Assembly (NCBI GenBank): GCA_021786915.1
Contig: JAJYMP010000352.1
Location: 1 to 12,095 of the forward strand
DNA from: Chloroflexota bacterium
Lineage (GTDB): Bacteria; Chloroflexota; Limnocylindria; Limnocylindrales; CSP1-4
Direction of reading: 5' to 3'
Length of the DNA: 12,095 nt
In this document: one piece after another, positions 1 through 7,492 of the stretch
Layout of the letters: every line of letters starts with the position of its first letter
Numbering within the stretch: position 1 is the stretch's first letter
Notes under the pieces: generated by a model
Databases searched by the model: none
What the model was told of the DNA's origin: nothing
Seen by the model: the letters and a program-made list of their open reading frames with translations, nothing else
Made by a program: the position numbers and the translations under genes

Positions 1-3000
1 TTGAGGTCGTGGATGAGCTCGGCCAGGTCCTCGATCGAGTAGATGTCGTGGTGCGGGGGCGGGCTGATGAGCCCCACGCCGGGCGTGGAGTGGCGGGTCT
101 TGGCGATCCACGGGTAGACCTTGGACCCGGGCAGCTGGCCGCCCTCGCCGGGCTTGGCGCCCTGGGCCATCTTGATCTGGAGCTCCCGCGCGTTGACGAG
201 GTACTCCGACGTGACGCCGAAGCGCCCGGACGCGACCTGCTTGATGGCGCTGTTCTTGGAATCGCCGTTCTCCATCGGCTGGTAGCGCGCCGGGTCCTCG
301 CCGCCCTCGCCGGTGTTGCTCTTGCCGCCCAGGCGGTTCATCGCGATCGCCAGCGCCTCGTGCGCCTCCTGGCTGATCGAGCCGTACGACATCGCGCCCG
401 TCTTGAAGCGCCGCACGATCGACTCGACCGGCTCCACCTCGTCGATCGGCACCGGGCGCAGCGCGGGCTTGAGCTCGAGCAGGCCGCGCAGGGTCGCGAG
501 GCGCGTGGACTGGTCGTCGACCAGGCTCGTGTAGTCCTTGAACGCACCGTAGTCGCCGGTCCGGACCGCGCGCTGGAGCGTGTGGATCGTGAGCGGGTTG
601 AACAGGTGGTGCTCGCCGTCCGCGCGCCACTTGTACTTCCCGCCGGTGCCCAGCTGGCGGTGGACGATGGGCCGCGACGGAGGGTACGCGCGGTGCTGCC
701 GCTGGGCGACCTCGTTCGCCACCAGCTCGATGCCGATGCCGCCGATCCGGCTGGGCGTCCAGGTGAAGTACTCGTCCACGAAGTCGCGCCCGAGGCCGAT
801 CGCCTCGAACACCTGCGCCCCGTGGTAGCTGTGGACGGTCGAGATGCCCATCCGGCTGATCGCCTTGATGAGGCCCTTGACGACCGCCTTGCGGTAGCGC
901 TTCTCGGCCTCCGCGTAGGGCCCCGGGATGATGCCCAGGCGAACCTGGTCGTCGATCGTCTCGAACGCGAGGTACGGGTTGATCGCCGAGGCGCCGTACC
1001 CGATCAGCAGGCAGAAGTGGTGCGCCTCGCGCGGCTCGCCGGATTCGAGGACCAGGCCGGCGCGCCCCCGCGTCCCCGCGCGCACGAGGTGGTGGTGGAC
1101 CGACGACACCGCGAGCAGCGCCGGGATGGGCGCGTCGATCTCGTTGTGCCCGCGGTCCGAGAGGATGATCTGGTTGTAGCCCTCCTCGATGGCCTCCGAC
1201 GCCTGGCGGCGGAGGTCCTCGATCGCCCTTCGAAGGCCCGCGCCGTTCTCGCCCACCTTGAACAGGATCGGCAGGGTGATCGTCCGGAAGCCGTGCGAGG
1301 CCGGGCCGCCGTCGAGCGCCCGCAGCTGCGCGAGCTCGCGGTTGCTGATCACCGGCGACGAGATCGCGAGCTGGTGCGCGGCGTCGGGGCCCGGCTCGAG
1401 CAGGTTGTCCTCGGGGCCGATCGAGCGCTCCGTGGCCATGATGATCTCCTCGCGGATCGCGTCCACGGGAGGGTTCGTGACCTGGGCGAACAGCTGCTTG
1501 AAGTAGTCGTAGAGCAGCTGCGGCTTGTCCGAGAGGACCGCCAGCGGGGCGTCGTTGCCCATCGAGCCCACCGGGTCGGCGCCCGTGGTCGCCATCGGCT
1601 CGAGGATCATCTTGACGTCCTCGGCGCTGTAGCCGAAGACCTCCTGGCGGCGCAGGACGGTCTCGTGGTCGGGGCCGATGACGTGGGCGGGCTCGGGCAG
1701 GTCCTCGAGGCGGACCATCGCGTCCGCGACCCACTGCTCGTACGGGTGCTCGGCCGCGAGGCAGTCCTTGAGCTCGTCGTCGGACACGATCCGGCCCTGC
1801 GCAGTGTCCACGAGGAACATGCGGCCGGGGCGCAGCCGGCCCTTCGACACCACGTCCGCGGGCGGGATGTCGAGCACGCCCGCCTCGGACGCCATGACGA
1901 CGCGCCCGTCGCGGGTGACGTAGTAGCGGCCGGGGCGGAGGCCGTTGCGGTCGAGAGTGGCGCCGATCCGGACGCCATCCGTGAACGCGAGCGACGCCGG
2001 GCCGTCCCACGGCTCCATGAGGCACGAGTGGTACTGGTAGAAGGCCCTGCGCGCCGAGGGCATCGACTCGTCTCGGCTCCAGGGCTCGGGGACCATCATC
2101 GCCATCGAGTGCGCGAGCGGCCGGCCGCCGAGGTGCAGGAGCTCGAGCACGTTGTCGAAGATCGCGGTGTCGGAGCCCTCGGTGTCCACGGCGGGGAGCA
2201 CCTTGCGCAGGTCCTCGCCGAAGACCGACGAGCGCAGCGACGACTGCCGGGCGAACATCCAGTTGACGTTGCCGCGCAGCGTGTTGATCTCGCCGTTGTG
2301 GCTGATGTAGCGGTACGGGTGCGCCCGCGCCCAGGACGGGAAGGTGTTGGTGGAGAAGCGCGAGTGGACCAGCGCGACCGCCGACGCGAGCCGCTCGTCG
2401 AGCAGGTCCGGGTAGAAGGTCAGCAGCTGGGACGCGTTGAGCATCCCCTTGTAGACGACCGTCCGGCAGCTCATGGACGGGACGTAGAACTCGCCGCGGC
2501 CCGGGAGGGCGCTGCGCTGGACCGCCTTCTCCACCAGCCGCCGCGCAACGTACAGCCGGCGGTCGAACGCGAGGTCCGCATCCTCGCCGGCCGGCAGGTC
2601 CGCCGACCGCGCGACGAACGCCTGGCGCATCACGGGCATCGAGGCGAGGGCCGCATCGCCGAGGCCCCGGGGATCCGTGGGGACCTCGCGCCAGCCCAGG
2701 ACCTCGAGGCGCTCGGCGGCGAGGGTCGCGCGGAATGTGGCGCACACCGCCTCGCGGCTGGGCTCGTCGCGGGGGAGGAACAGGCTGGCCACGCCGTAGC
2801 CCGCGTCGGGGAGCGCGAACCCGGCCTCGCGCGCCGCCGCGGCGAAGAACGCGTGCGGCACCCCGACGAGGATGCCGGCGCCGTCACCCGTGTTGCGCTC
2901 CGACCCCGAGGCGCCCCGGTGCTCGAGGTTGACGAGGACCGTGAGCGCGTCGCGGACGATCGCGTGGGACGGCCGTCCGGCGATGTCGCACACGAAGCCG

Positions 3001-3056
3001 AACCCGCACGCGTCGTGCTCGGTCGAGGGCTCGTACAGCGTGCGCGACAGGGCCAT
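1..3056 (-). CDS. gltB: Glutamate synthase large subunit, 3' end cut by window
   Basis: Makes two glutamates from glutamine and 2-oxoglutarate in ammonia assimilation (cytosolic flavo-iron-sulfur enzyme, partner GltD). 1018 complete codons are visible, reading off the left edge; full-length GltB is about 1500 residues. Residues 1-16 are a short pro-segment. Cys17 in the context HDACGFGF is the expected N-terminal nucleophile of the class II glutaminase. HRGA at 46-49 and HNGEIN at 253-258 are further glutaminase motifs. The central domain follows, and the FMN/synthase domain is under way by MSYGSIS at 889. The last visible stretch is the conserved [21 protein letters not shown]. The 3Fe-4S cysteines and the GXGXG domain lie outside the window. 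I chose ATG 3056 because GAGGA sits 7 nt upstream and it leaves the usual short pro-segment before Cys17. The identification is firm; the exact start is fairly sure. Confidence 0.97.
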   Translation of the reverse strand, partial: MALSRTLYEPSTEHDACGFGFVCDIAGRPSHAIVRDALTVLVNLEHRGASGSERNTGDGAGILVGVPHAFFAAAAREAGFALPDAGYGVASLFLPRDEPSREAVCATFRATLAAERLEVLGWREVPTDPRGLGDAALASMPVMRQAFVARSADLPAGEDADLAFDRRLYVARRLVEKAVQRSALPGRGEFYVPSMSCRTVVYKGMLNASQLLTFYPDLLDERLASAVALVHSRFSTNTFPSWARAHPYRYISHNGEINTLRGNVNWMFARQSSLRSSVFGEDLRKVLPAVDTEGSDTAIFDNVLELLHLGGRPLAHSMAMMVPEPWSRDESMPSARRAFYQYHSCLMEPWDGPASLAFTDGVRIGATLDRNGLRPGRYYVTRDGRVVMASEAGVLDIPPADVVSKGRLRPGRMFLVDTAQGRIVSDDELKDCLAAEHPYEQWVADAMVRLEDLPEPAHVIGPDHETVLRRQEVFGYSAEDVKMILEPMATTGADPVGSMGNDAPLAVLSDKPQLLYDYFKQLFAQVTNPPVDAIREEIIMATERSIGPEDNLLEPGPDAAHQLAISSPVISNRELAQLRALDGGPASHGFRTITLPILFKVGENGAGLRRAIEDLRRQASEAIEEGYNQIILSDRGHNEIDAPIPALLAVSSVHHHLVRAGTRGRAGLVLESGEPREAHHFCLLIGYGASAINPYLAFETIDDQVRLGIIPGPYAEAEKRYRKAVVKGLIKAISRMGISTVHSYHGAQVFEAIGLGRDFVDEYFTWTPSRIGGIGIELVANEVAQRQHRAYPPSRPIVHRQLGTGGKYKWRADGEHHLFNPLTIHTLQRAVRTGDYGAFKDYTSLVDDQSTRLATLRGLLELKPALRPVPIDEVEPVESIVRRFKTGAMSYGSISQEAHEALAIAMNRLGGKSNTGEGGEDPARYQPMENGDSKNSAIKQVASGRFGVTSEYLVNARELQIKMAQGAKPGEGGQLPGSKVYPWIAKTRHSTPGVGLISPPPHHDIYSIEDLAELIHDL

Positions 3057-3063
3057 CTGGGCG

Positions 3064-3096
3064 TCCTCGTCGTCAGGGACCGGGGCGCCGACGATA
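3064..3096 (-). promoter_or_regulatory. Candidate gltB promoter and ribosome binding site
   Basis: On the minus strand a TATCGT box (3096-3091, TANNNT form) lies ahead of gltB. A start of transcription about 7 nt downstream would give a leader of about 28 nt. A Shine-Dalgarno GAGGA (3068-3064) is 7 nt from ATG 3056. No convincing -35 box is visible, which would fit a promoter needing an activator. The SD is plain to see; the promoter is inference. Confidence 0.4.
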
Positions 3097-3198
3097 CGAG
3101 CCGAAGTGTCGAAGAGCAGGGGCCGTGGCGGTGGTAGTTGGGTTGCGGTTCGGGCCCCGGCGATCGAGCGGCGGCGCACCGGCGCTCCCGGACGCCGC

Positions 3199-3362
3199 GA
3201 TGCGGGGCGAGCATCAACGGCGAGCACCTCGCGTCATTGTGATGCCCCGCGCGCATCAGGCAGACGGAGCTGCCGCCCACCCGGCCCGGCCGCGGGCCCT
3301 CATGATGCGTGCCGGGCATCGACGCCCCGGCCGCACACGAAGATCGATGCGTGCCACGCATT
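3199..3362. promoter_or_regulatory. Array of four phased dyad operators, YGATGC-N7-GCATCR
   Basis: Four 17-bp dyads: 3199-3215, 3241-3257, 3304-3320 and 3346-3362. The first three match GATGC-N7-GCATC exactly; the fourth ends GCATT. The flanking bases are also symmetric (C/T before, A/G after). Start-to-start distances are 42, 63 and 42 bp, i.e. 4, 6 and 4 helical turns, so all sites would face the same side of the DNA. The array is centred (about 3280) almost exactly between the gltB start (3056) and the SRPBCC start (3497), more than 100 bp from both predicted transcription starts. That position suits an upstream-binding activator or a looping/oligomerising regulator. The regulator is not identifiable from the site. 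Confidence 0.75.
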
Positions 3363-3483
3363 GGGGCCACGGGACCCGTCGTCACCCTCCGGGCATCGTC
3401 CCGCAACTCCGCGTGCGGGGGCCGGGCGGGCCGTCGGGCAACGCCGCGGGGATGCGCTGCCAACGATGGGGGTTCCGCCGCGC

Positions 3484-3489
3484 GATACT
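3484..3489 (+). promoter_or_regulatory. -10-like box of a leaderless start (SRPBCC gene)
   Basis: GATACT is followed by exactly 7 nt and then ATG 3497, so transcription would begin at or next to the start codon. There is no Shine-Dalgarno sequence upstream. The same arrangement recurs at 4355 and 7995, which strengthens each case. Confidence 0.5.
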
Positions 3490-3496
3490 GGGCGCG

Positions 3497-3940
3497 ATGC
3501 GACGCGTGGCCGGGGAAGCGCTTGTCGGCGCCTCCCGAGACGAGGTCTGGCAGCTCCTCGACGATCTCGAGGGCATGCCCCGCTGGCTGCCCGGCGTCCG
3601 GGACGTCGCCTCGTCGGGCCCCACCCGCGCCGGAACGCGGTACCGCATTCGGACGAGTCTCCTGGGCGTGGTCCGGATGCGCGACTGGGAGGTCGTCGAG
3701 CACCGTCCGCCCCATCGGCAGGTCCGTGTCGCCAGCGAAGGATCGCTCGAGCGGCGGCTGGTGCTGACCCTCGACACGCGCGGCTCGGGCACCCGGCTCC
3801 ACGCCGAGATCGACTTCCGCTCAGCCCTCCCGTTCCCGATACGAGTGGCCCACGAGGCGGCGACGGCGGCGTGGTCGGCTGGCACGGCGCAGGCCCTCGT
3901 GAGCGCCGTCAAGCGGGCCTTCGAGGGCCGACCGCGCTAG
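3497..3940 (+). CDS. SRPBCC / polyketide-cyclase-like protein (147 aa)
   Basis: Small cytosolic protein of the START/Bet v1-like (SRPBCC) helix-grip fold, which binds hydrophobic ligands in a deep cavity. No specific ligand can be inferred. It opens with a beta strand (AGEALVGASRDEVWQLL), then the typical LEGMPRWLPGV segment at about 24-34. Alternating strands such as TRYRIRTSLL and RLVLTLDT follow, and a long C-terminal helix (about 118-144) ends KRAFEGRPR. Length is normal for a single-domain member. I start it at ATG 3497, where the fold begins and a -10-like box lies 7 nt upstream; an upstream in-frame ATG at 3125 would add 124 residues of non-protein-like sequence. It is divergent from gltB across the operator array and shares fold, but only weak sequence similarity, with the protein at 5086-5526. 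Confidence 0.85.
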   Translation: MRRVAGEALVGASRDEVWQLLDDLEGMPRWLPGVRDVASSGPTRAGTRYRIRTSLLGVVRMRDWEVVEHRPPHRQVRVASEGSLERRLVLTLDTRGSGTRLHAEIDFRSALPFPIRVAHEAATAAWSAGTAQALVSAVKRAFEGRPR

Positions 3941-4282
3941 CGGCCAGCGCCAGGGCAGGAGGCCAGAGCGCGCCCTCCGGCACCCGGACAAGCAGAAACG
4001 GACCGCCTGAGAGGACAGATCAGGAGCTCCGCCGCCGCCCGACATCCCGCCGGGAGAACGACGCGCCGCCCCACGAAGTCCGAATGTTGGCGGTCCGTCT
4101 CGATGGGCACAACGTACCCCGACCGCCGAGGTCGGGACATCCACCGGATGGGGCGGGCCGCGGGCCCCGAGCGGGGTCCCCCGATCTTCACGCGCCCGGG
4201 CACCGAATGGGGCATGGGTGGTGCGCGGGCACAGCCGTCCTGGCCCGGCTTCCTTCCGGCCGCTGGCGCCGTCGCCCTGCTT
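3941..4282. other. Non-coding spacer between SRPBCC and phosphatase genes
   Basis: No reading frame here has protein-like composition. Two modest hairpins are visible: CCCGAC/GTCGGG (4118-4123 with 4131-4136) and GGG-CCCC-GAGC-GGGG-T-CCC (4162-4180, tetraloop GAGC, one bulged T). The latter is followed by CCGATCTTCA and could slow transcription from 3497-3940, but it lacks a real T-run, so I do not call a terminator. No tRNA or other RNA gene is recognisable. Confidence 0.5.
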
Positions 4283-4337
4283 CCCGTGACGACCTGCTGC
4301 GCCCGTGACGCGCGTCCGCCCCGACACGCGTCCGCCC
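4283..4337 (+). repeat. Two short direct-repeat pairs upstream of the phosphatase promoter
   Basis: CCCGTGACG occurs at 4283-4291 and 4302-4310 (19 bp apart). CGCGTCCGCCC occurs at 4311-4321 and 4327-4337 (16 bp apart). The second copy of the latter covers the position where a -35 box would sit relative to the -10 at 4355. They may be regulator sites, but short repeats are common in GC-rich DNA. Confidence 0.35.
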
Positions 4338-4354
4338 GGATCGCGCGCTCGGGT

Positions 4355-4360
4355 TACCCT
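4355..4360 (+). promoter_or_regulatory. -10 box of a leaderless start (phosphatase operon)
   Basis: TACCCT (TANNNT form), then exactly 7 nt, then ATG 4368. No Shine-Dalgarno is present. It would drive the phosphatase and the SRPBCC gene that follows. Confidence 0.55.
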
Positions 4361-4367
4361 TGCGGCG

Positions 4368-5084
4368 ATGCCCGTCAAGGACCCCCGCCGCCACCTGCCC
4401 ATCCATGGAACCCGCAATGTCCGCGACGTCGGGGGCTACCCGACGGCCGACGGCCGGCGCACCCGCTGGCGCACGCTGCTGCGCTCGGACGAGCTCACCA
4501 AGCTGCCGACCCACGCCATCGACGAGCTGTGCGAGATCGGCATCCGCCAGGTCATCGACCTGCGCTGGCCGGACGAGCTGACGCTCTCGCCCAACGTGTT
4601 CGCCGCCCACTCGGACGTGCGCTACCGCCACATCGCGCTGCTGGTGGACGACCCCACGCCGCACAGCGGCCTGGCCGGCATGTACCGCCACGTGCTCGAC
4701 GAGCGCCTGCCGCAGCTGGTCGAGGTGGCCCGCGCCCTGCTCGAGCCCGACGGCCTGCCCGCCGTCATCGGCTGCGCCGCCGGCAAGGACCGGACCGGGA
4801 TCACGATCGCCGTGCTCCTGTCCCTCGCGGGCGTCGCCGACGACGTGGTCATCGCGGACTACGCGCTCTCGGCCGGCTACTTCGCGATCCCCAACGACAC
4901 GATCCCGCCCGGAGACTGGCGCCACCAGCCCCTGGTCGTCGACAGCCCGCCCGAGTTCATGGCGTCGGCCGTGGACCATCTGCGCGACGTCCATGGCGGG
5001 GCACGCGCGCTCCTGCGCTCGGGAGGCCTCAGCGAGTCAGAGCTCGACACCCTGGTCGAGCGGCTCACCGAGCCGGACTGCTGA
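4368..5084 (+). CDS. Tyrosine-protein phosphatase family (DSP/PTP-like, 238 aa)
   Basis: Cysteine-dependent phosphatase of the bacterial Y_phosphatase3 type, which acts on phosphotyrosine or phosphoinositide-like substrates; the true substrate is unknown. The N-terminal signature TRNVRDVGGYPTADGR at 15-30 and RSDEL at 39-43 are typical. The P-loop C-X5-R is CAAGKDR, Cys136 to Arg142, followed by TG. The residue before the cysteine, usually His (HC-X5-R), is Gly135 here. The C-terminus (PPEFM onward, about residue 204) matches the usual helical tail. No signal peptide is seen, so it should be cytosolic. The start is set at ATG 4368, 7 nt after a -10 box; an upstream GTG-type extension lacks family similarity. 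One base separates its stop from the next gene, so the two are co-transcribed and probably translationally coupled. Confidence 0.9.
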   Translation: MPVKDPRRHLPIHGTRNVRDVGGYPTADGRRTRWRTLLRSDELTKLPTHAIDELCEIGIRQVIDLRWPDELTLSPNVFAAHSDVRYRHIALLVDDPTPHSGLAGMYRHVLDERLPQLVEVARALLEPDGLPAVIGCAAGKDRTGITIAVLLSLAGVADDVVIADYALSAGYFAIPNDTIPPGDWRHQPLVVDSPPEFMASAVDHLRDVHGGARALLRSGGLSESELDTLVERLTEPDC

Positions 5085-5085
5085 G

Positions 5086-5526
5086 GTGGGCCGGATCAGC
5101 GCGTCGGTCGCGCTCCCCTACCCTCCCGAGCTCGTCTTCCGCGTGGCCACGCGGGTCGCAGACCTGCCGCGCTGGATGCCCGAGGTGGTCAGCGCAGAGA
5201 TGCTCGACCCCGTGCTCGCCGTGGGCAGCCGAGCCCGGCTCCGCCTGTCCTCCGCCGCCGCCGGGGCCGAGGTCATCGCCGCCGTCACCCAGCTCGTGCC
5301 CCCCGCGAGCCTCGTGATGAACGGGTCTGGCGGGCCGCTCGGCGTCACGGTCGCGGTGTCGCTTCGGGACGCCGGGGCGGGCGGCACGGAGGCCACGGTC
5401 GAGGTGGAGCTGGCGACGCCGCCGTTCCTCGGCTTCGTCGCGCGCGAGGTGGAGCGCAAGCTCGATGCGGGCCTGCCGGGCGCGCTGGAGCGGCTGCGGG
5501 CGCTGATCGAGGCCGAGCCGGCCTGA
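5086..5526 (+). CDS. SRPBCC family protein (146 aa)
   Basis: Second SRPBCC/polyketide-cyclase-like protein of the window. It opens ISASVALPYPPELVFRVATR, with a helix and the segment DLPRWMPEVV at about 26-35, the same pattern (LPRW-P-V) as in the 3497 protein. Alternating strands run to about 125, and a long C-terminal helix (EVERKLDAGLPGALERLRAL) closes the fold. Ligand unknown. I choose GTG 5086, one base after the phosphatase stop, because no ATG lies near the start of the fold and no separate promoter is seen. Translation probably restarts from the terminating ribosome. What it does with the phosphatase is unknown. Confidence 0.8.
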   Translation: MGRISASVALPYPPELVFRVATRVADLPRWMPEVVSAEMLDPVLAVGSRARLRLSSAAAGAEVIAAVTQLVPPASLVMNGSGGPLGVTVAVSLRDAGAGGTEATVEVELATPPFLGFVAREVERKLDAGLPGALERLRALIEAEPA

Positions 5527-5620
5527 GCACCGGCGGCCGAACGCAGGCCCGACCAGGGGCGCCCTCCCCACCCCCCGTCGGCTCGCCGTCGAACCGTCAG
5601 CTCACAGGACCACCGCCCCG
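5527..5620. other. Short convergent spacer
   Basis: 94 bp between the plus-strand SRPBCC gene and the end of proS on the minus strand. It has C-rich runs and the 8-bp palindrome GGGCGCCC, but no hairpin followed by a T-run in either direction. Confidence 0.4.
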
Positions 5621-7114
5621 TCAGTAGGCGCGAGCGAACACCGCCGTCTCCGAAGCCGGCGCACCGCATCGGGCACAGACGGTCGGGGGTTCGAGCTCCG
5701 GGACCTCGCCGTCGAAGGGGAGGACGCGCAGCGTGGCTCCGGTTGCCGTCTGGACCTCGCGCTCGCAGGCGCCCGAACCGCACCAGTCGGCGACGAGGAA
5801 GCCGCCCTGCTCGGCGTTCACGGCGACGAGCTCGTCCCAGCCGGCGACCCGGTGCGTGTTCGCGCGCTGGAGCGTTGTGGCCCGCTCCAGCAGGCGTGCC
5901 TGGATCCGTTCCAGCCTCGCCGCGACGTCGACCGGCAGCTGATCGAGCGTCACCGACGCCTTCGCGCTCGTGCCGTCGGTCGCAGGCAACCGCTCGGCCA
6001 CCACGACCGTGCCCGCCGCGACGTCCCGTGGCCCGACCTCGATCCGGACCGGGACGCCGCGCAGCTCCCAGTCGTTGAACTTGTAGCCGGGCGTCACGTC
6101 GTCGCGCCGATCGACCCGCACGCGGATGCGCTGGTCGCCGAAGACGGCCTGCGCCCGGAGCGCAGCCTCCACCGGGGTGATGGCAGCCTCGACGGCCGCC
6201 CGCTCCTCCTCGGTTCGCCAGATCGGCACGACGACGACCTGGAGAGGCGCGATCCGTGGCGGCAGCACGAGGCCGCGCTCGTCGCCGTGGACCATGATCA
6301 CGGCGCCGATCGTCCGCCACGAGAAGCCCCACGACGTCCCGAAGGGGTGCCGCCGCTCGTTGTCGCGATCGAGGAAGCGGATGTCGAAGGCGCGGGCGAA
6401 GTTCGAGCCGAGGTCGTGGCTGGTGCCCATCTGCAGGGCGCGGCGATCTCCCATCAGGGCCTCGCCGGTCATCGTCACCTCGGCGCCCGGGAACTTCTCC
6501 GCCTCGCTCTTGCGACCCTTGATCGTCGGGATCGCGAGCCAGTCGTGCCAGATCTCGCGGTACACGCCAAGCATCCGCTCCGCCTCCTCGCGGGCCTCGC
6601 GCGCGGTGGCATGGAACGTGTGGCCCTCCTGCCACAGGAACTCGGTGGTGCGCAGGAACGGCCGGGTGCGGAGCTCCCAGCGGACCACGTTCGCCCACTG
6701 GTTCACCAGCACGGGCAGGTCCCGGTAGCTCTGGATCAGGTCACGGTAGACGGCGCCGACCATCGCCTCCGAGGTCGGGCGGATTGCGAGGCGTTCCGCG
6801 AGCTCGTCGGTGCCGCCCCGGGTGACCCAGGCGACCTGCGGACTGAACCCCTCGACGTGCTCCGCCTCCGTCTCGAGCAGGCTCTCGGGCACGAGCAGCG
6901 GCAGGTAGATGTTCTCGTGGCCGGTCTCCTTGATCCGCCGGTCGAGCGCGTCGCGGACGTGCTCCCACAGCGCGAAGCCGTACGGGCGGACGACGATGCA
7001 GCCCCGGACAGGCGCATAGGTCGCGAGCTCGGCGTCGCGGACGACGTCGAGATACCACTGGCCGAAGTCGGCCGATCGGGATGCGCGGGAAGGGTTCGAT
7101 GCAGGCGCGGGCAT
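5621..7114 (-). CDS. proS: Prolyl-tRNA synthetase, archaeal/eukaryote-type (ProS type 3)
   Basis: Charges tRNA-Pro with proline (class II synthetase, cytosol). 497 residues, normal for the short type that lacks the inserted editing domain of the classical bacterial enzyme. Motif 1 lies around YGFALWEHV (45-53), RPTSE at 112-116, motif 2 RTTEFLWQEGHTF at 155-167, and motif 3 around GTSWGFSWRTIG to HGDERGLVLPP (259-286). An anticodon-binding domain starts about 287. The C-terminal domain has a four-cysteine metal site (Cys445, Cys450, Cys480, Cys483) and ends in the conserved terminal tyrosine (Tyr497). ATG 7114 has the SD GAGGAG (7127-7122) with 7-nt spacing. A 130-nt structured leader precedes it (see 7115-7213). 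Identification is firm. Confidence 0.97.
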   Translation of the reverse strand: MPAPASNPSRASRSADFGQWYLDVVRDAELATYAPVRGCIVVRPYGFALWEHVRDALDRRIKETGHENIYLPLLVPESLLETEAEHVEGFSPQVAWVTRGGTDELAERLAIRPTSEAMVGAVYRDLIQSYRDLPVLVNQWANVVRWELRTRPFLRTTEFLWQEGHTFHATAREAREEAERMLGVYREIWHDWLAIPTIKGRKSEAEKFPGAEVTMTGEALMGDRRALQMGTSHDLGSNFARAFDIRFLDRDNERRHPFGTSWGFSWRTIGAVIMVHGDERGLVLPPRIAPLQVVVVPIWRTEEERAAVEAAITPVEAALRAQAVFGDQRIRVRVDRRDDVTPGYKFNDWELRGVPVRIEVGPRDVAAGTVVVAERLPATDGTSAKASVTLDQLPVDVAARLERIQARLLERATTLQRANTHRVAGWDELVAVNAEQGGFLVADWCGSGACEREVQTATGATLRVLPFDGEVPELEPPTVCARCGAPASETAVFARAY

Positions 7115-7213
7115 AGGAGGGCTCCTCGATCCTGGGCGATCGTGGCCAGCGGCTCTAGCCGTGTCGGCGGTGCCGACCCTGTTCGGCTAGAGCCCGATCG
7201 GGAATCGGAGGAG
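7115..7213 (-). promoter_or_regulatory. Structured proS leader with sequestered ribosome binding site
   Basis: Read on the minus strand. An outer helix pairs CTCCTC(C)GAT (7213-7204) with ATCGAGGAG (7130-7122): nine pairs with one bulged C, burying the SD of proS. Inside it is a perfect 10-bp stem, GGCTCTAGCC (7194-7185) with GGCTAGAGCC (7160-7151), capped after an asymmetric internal loop by GTCGGC-ACC-GCCGAC (7177-7163). The loop strand reads AGGGTCGGCACCGC, close to the T-box core AGGGTGGNACCGCG but with an extra C and without the usual downstream CGTCCC. The palindrome CCCGATCGGG (7202-7193) overlaps the stem and could form an alternative fold. It looks like a translational attenuator; the ligand is unknown. 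Confidence 0.55.
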
Positions 7214-7237
7214 TCTCGGACGGCGCATCGTGGCCGG

Positions 7238-7243
7238 ATCGTA
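7238..7243 (-). promoter_or_regulatory. Candidate proS -10 box
   Basis: TACGAT on the minus strand, giving a transcript start near 7231 and a leader of about 117 nt that begins just before the SD-complementary arm. It is flanked by two GCGCATC copies (plus strand 7223-7229 and 7244-7250) exactly 21 bp apart. No clear -35 box is present. Confidence 0.4.
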
Positions 7244-7250
7244 GCGCATC

Positions 7251-7398
7251 CGGGAGGGCGCGCCTCGCGACCCGCGGCCGGGGGCTCGGCTGCTCGGCCC
7301 GCGGCGTGCCTCGCCCCGGGTCCGCGGCGTGCCCCCGCGGCACGACGCCTGCACCAAATACGGGTCACAGCGGTAAAGGAGCGCCGGATCGCATCGCT
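7251..7398. other. GC-rich non-coding stretch with two hairpins
   Basis: No protein-like frame. Hairpins: CGTGCC-CCCGC-GGCACG (7328-7344) and GCGGTAA/TTACCGC (7370-7376 with 7398-7404, 21-nt loop). Neither is followed by a T-run. The relatively AT-rich ACCAAATACGGGT (about 7353-7365) is the only such spot and could hold a promoter element, but no gene lies suitably downstream. Confidence 0.35.
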
Positions 7399-7492
7399 TA
7401 CCGCCCTCAACCGTAGGTGGGGGCGAATCGGCCCCGGGACGGGGGATGCCCGTCGCGAATACCGGCCTCAACCGTAGGTGGGAGCGAATCGG
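7399..7492. repeat. 33-bp imperfect direct repeat, 61-bp period
   Basis: 7399-7431 and 7460-7492 match at 31 of 33 positions. The shared core is CCTCAACCGTAGGTGGG followed by GCGAATCGG. The copies are separated by 28 bp that hold a small hairpin (GACGGG/CCCGTC, 7438-7443 with 7449-7454). The right copy runs directly into the large hairpin at 7489. There are only two copies, no cas genes and unequal context, so this is more likely part of a dispersed repeat family or a regulatory repeat than a CRISPR. Confidence 0.8.

Noticed and set aside
9..3137. A 1042-codon open frame on the plus strand opposite gltB
   Set aside because: Its composition (Asp, Arg, Val, Ala, His, Leu rich, no recognisable domains) is the antisense shadow of a gene with G/C at nearly every third position; the minus strand is unmistakable GltB.
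2630..3802. Minus-strand open frame spanning gltB start, the divergent region and the SRPBCC gene
   Set aside because: Overlaps two well-supported genes in other frames, is rich in Arg/Ser/Pro, and crosses the operator array; no domain recognised.
2872..4308. Plus-strand 478-codon frame across gltB start and the spacer
   Set aside because: Low-complexity Arg/Pro/Ala/Gly sequence typical of out-of-frame GC-rich DNA.
5118..6698. Minus-strand 526-codon frame over SRPBCC and proS
   Set aside because: Out of frame with proS, which has all class II synthetase motifs; residues are Arg/Gly/Ala/Pro filler.
7115..7213. Canonical T-box riboswitch
   Set aside because: The core motif has an inserted base, the downstream CGTCCC partner is missing and no specifier stem is evident; kept only as T-box-like.
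5852..7477. Plus-strand 541-codon frame opposite proS
   Set aside because: Antisense shadow composition; no start signal or domain.
7399..7492. CRISPR array
   Set aside because: Only two repeat copies with one 28-bp spacer that itself forms a hairpin, and no cas genes.
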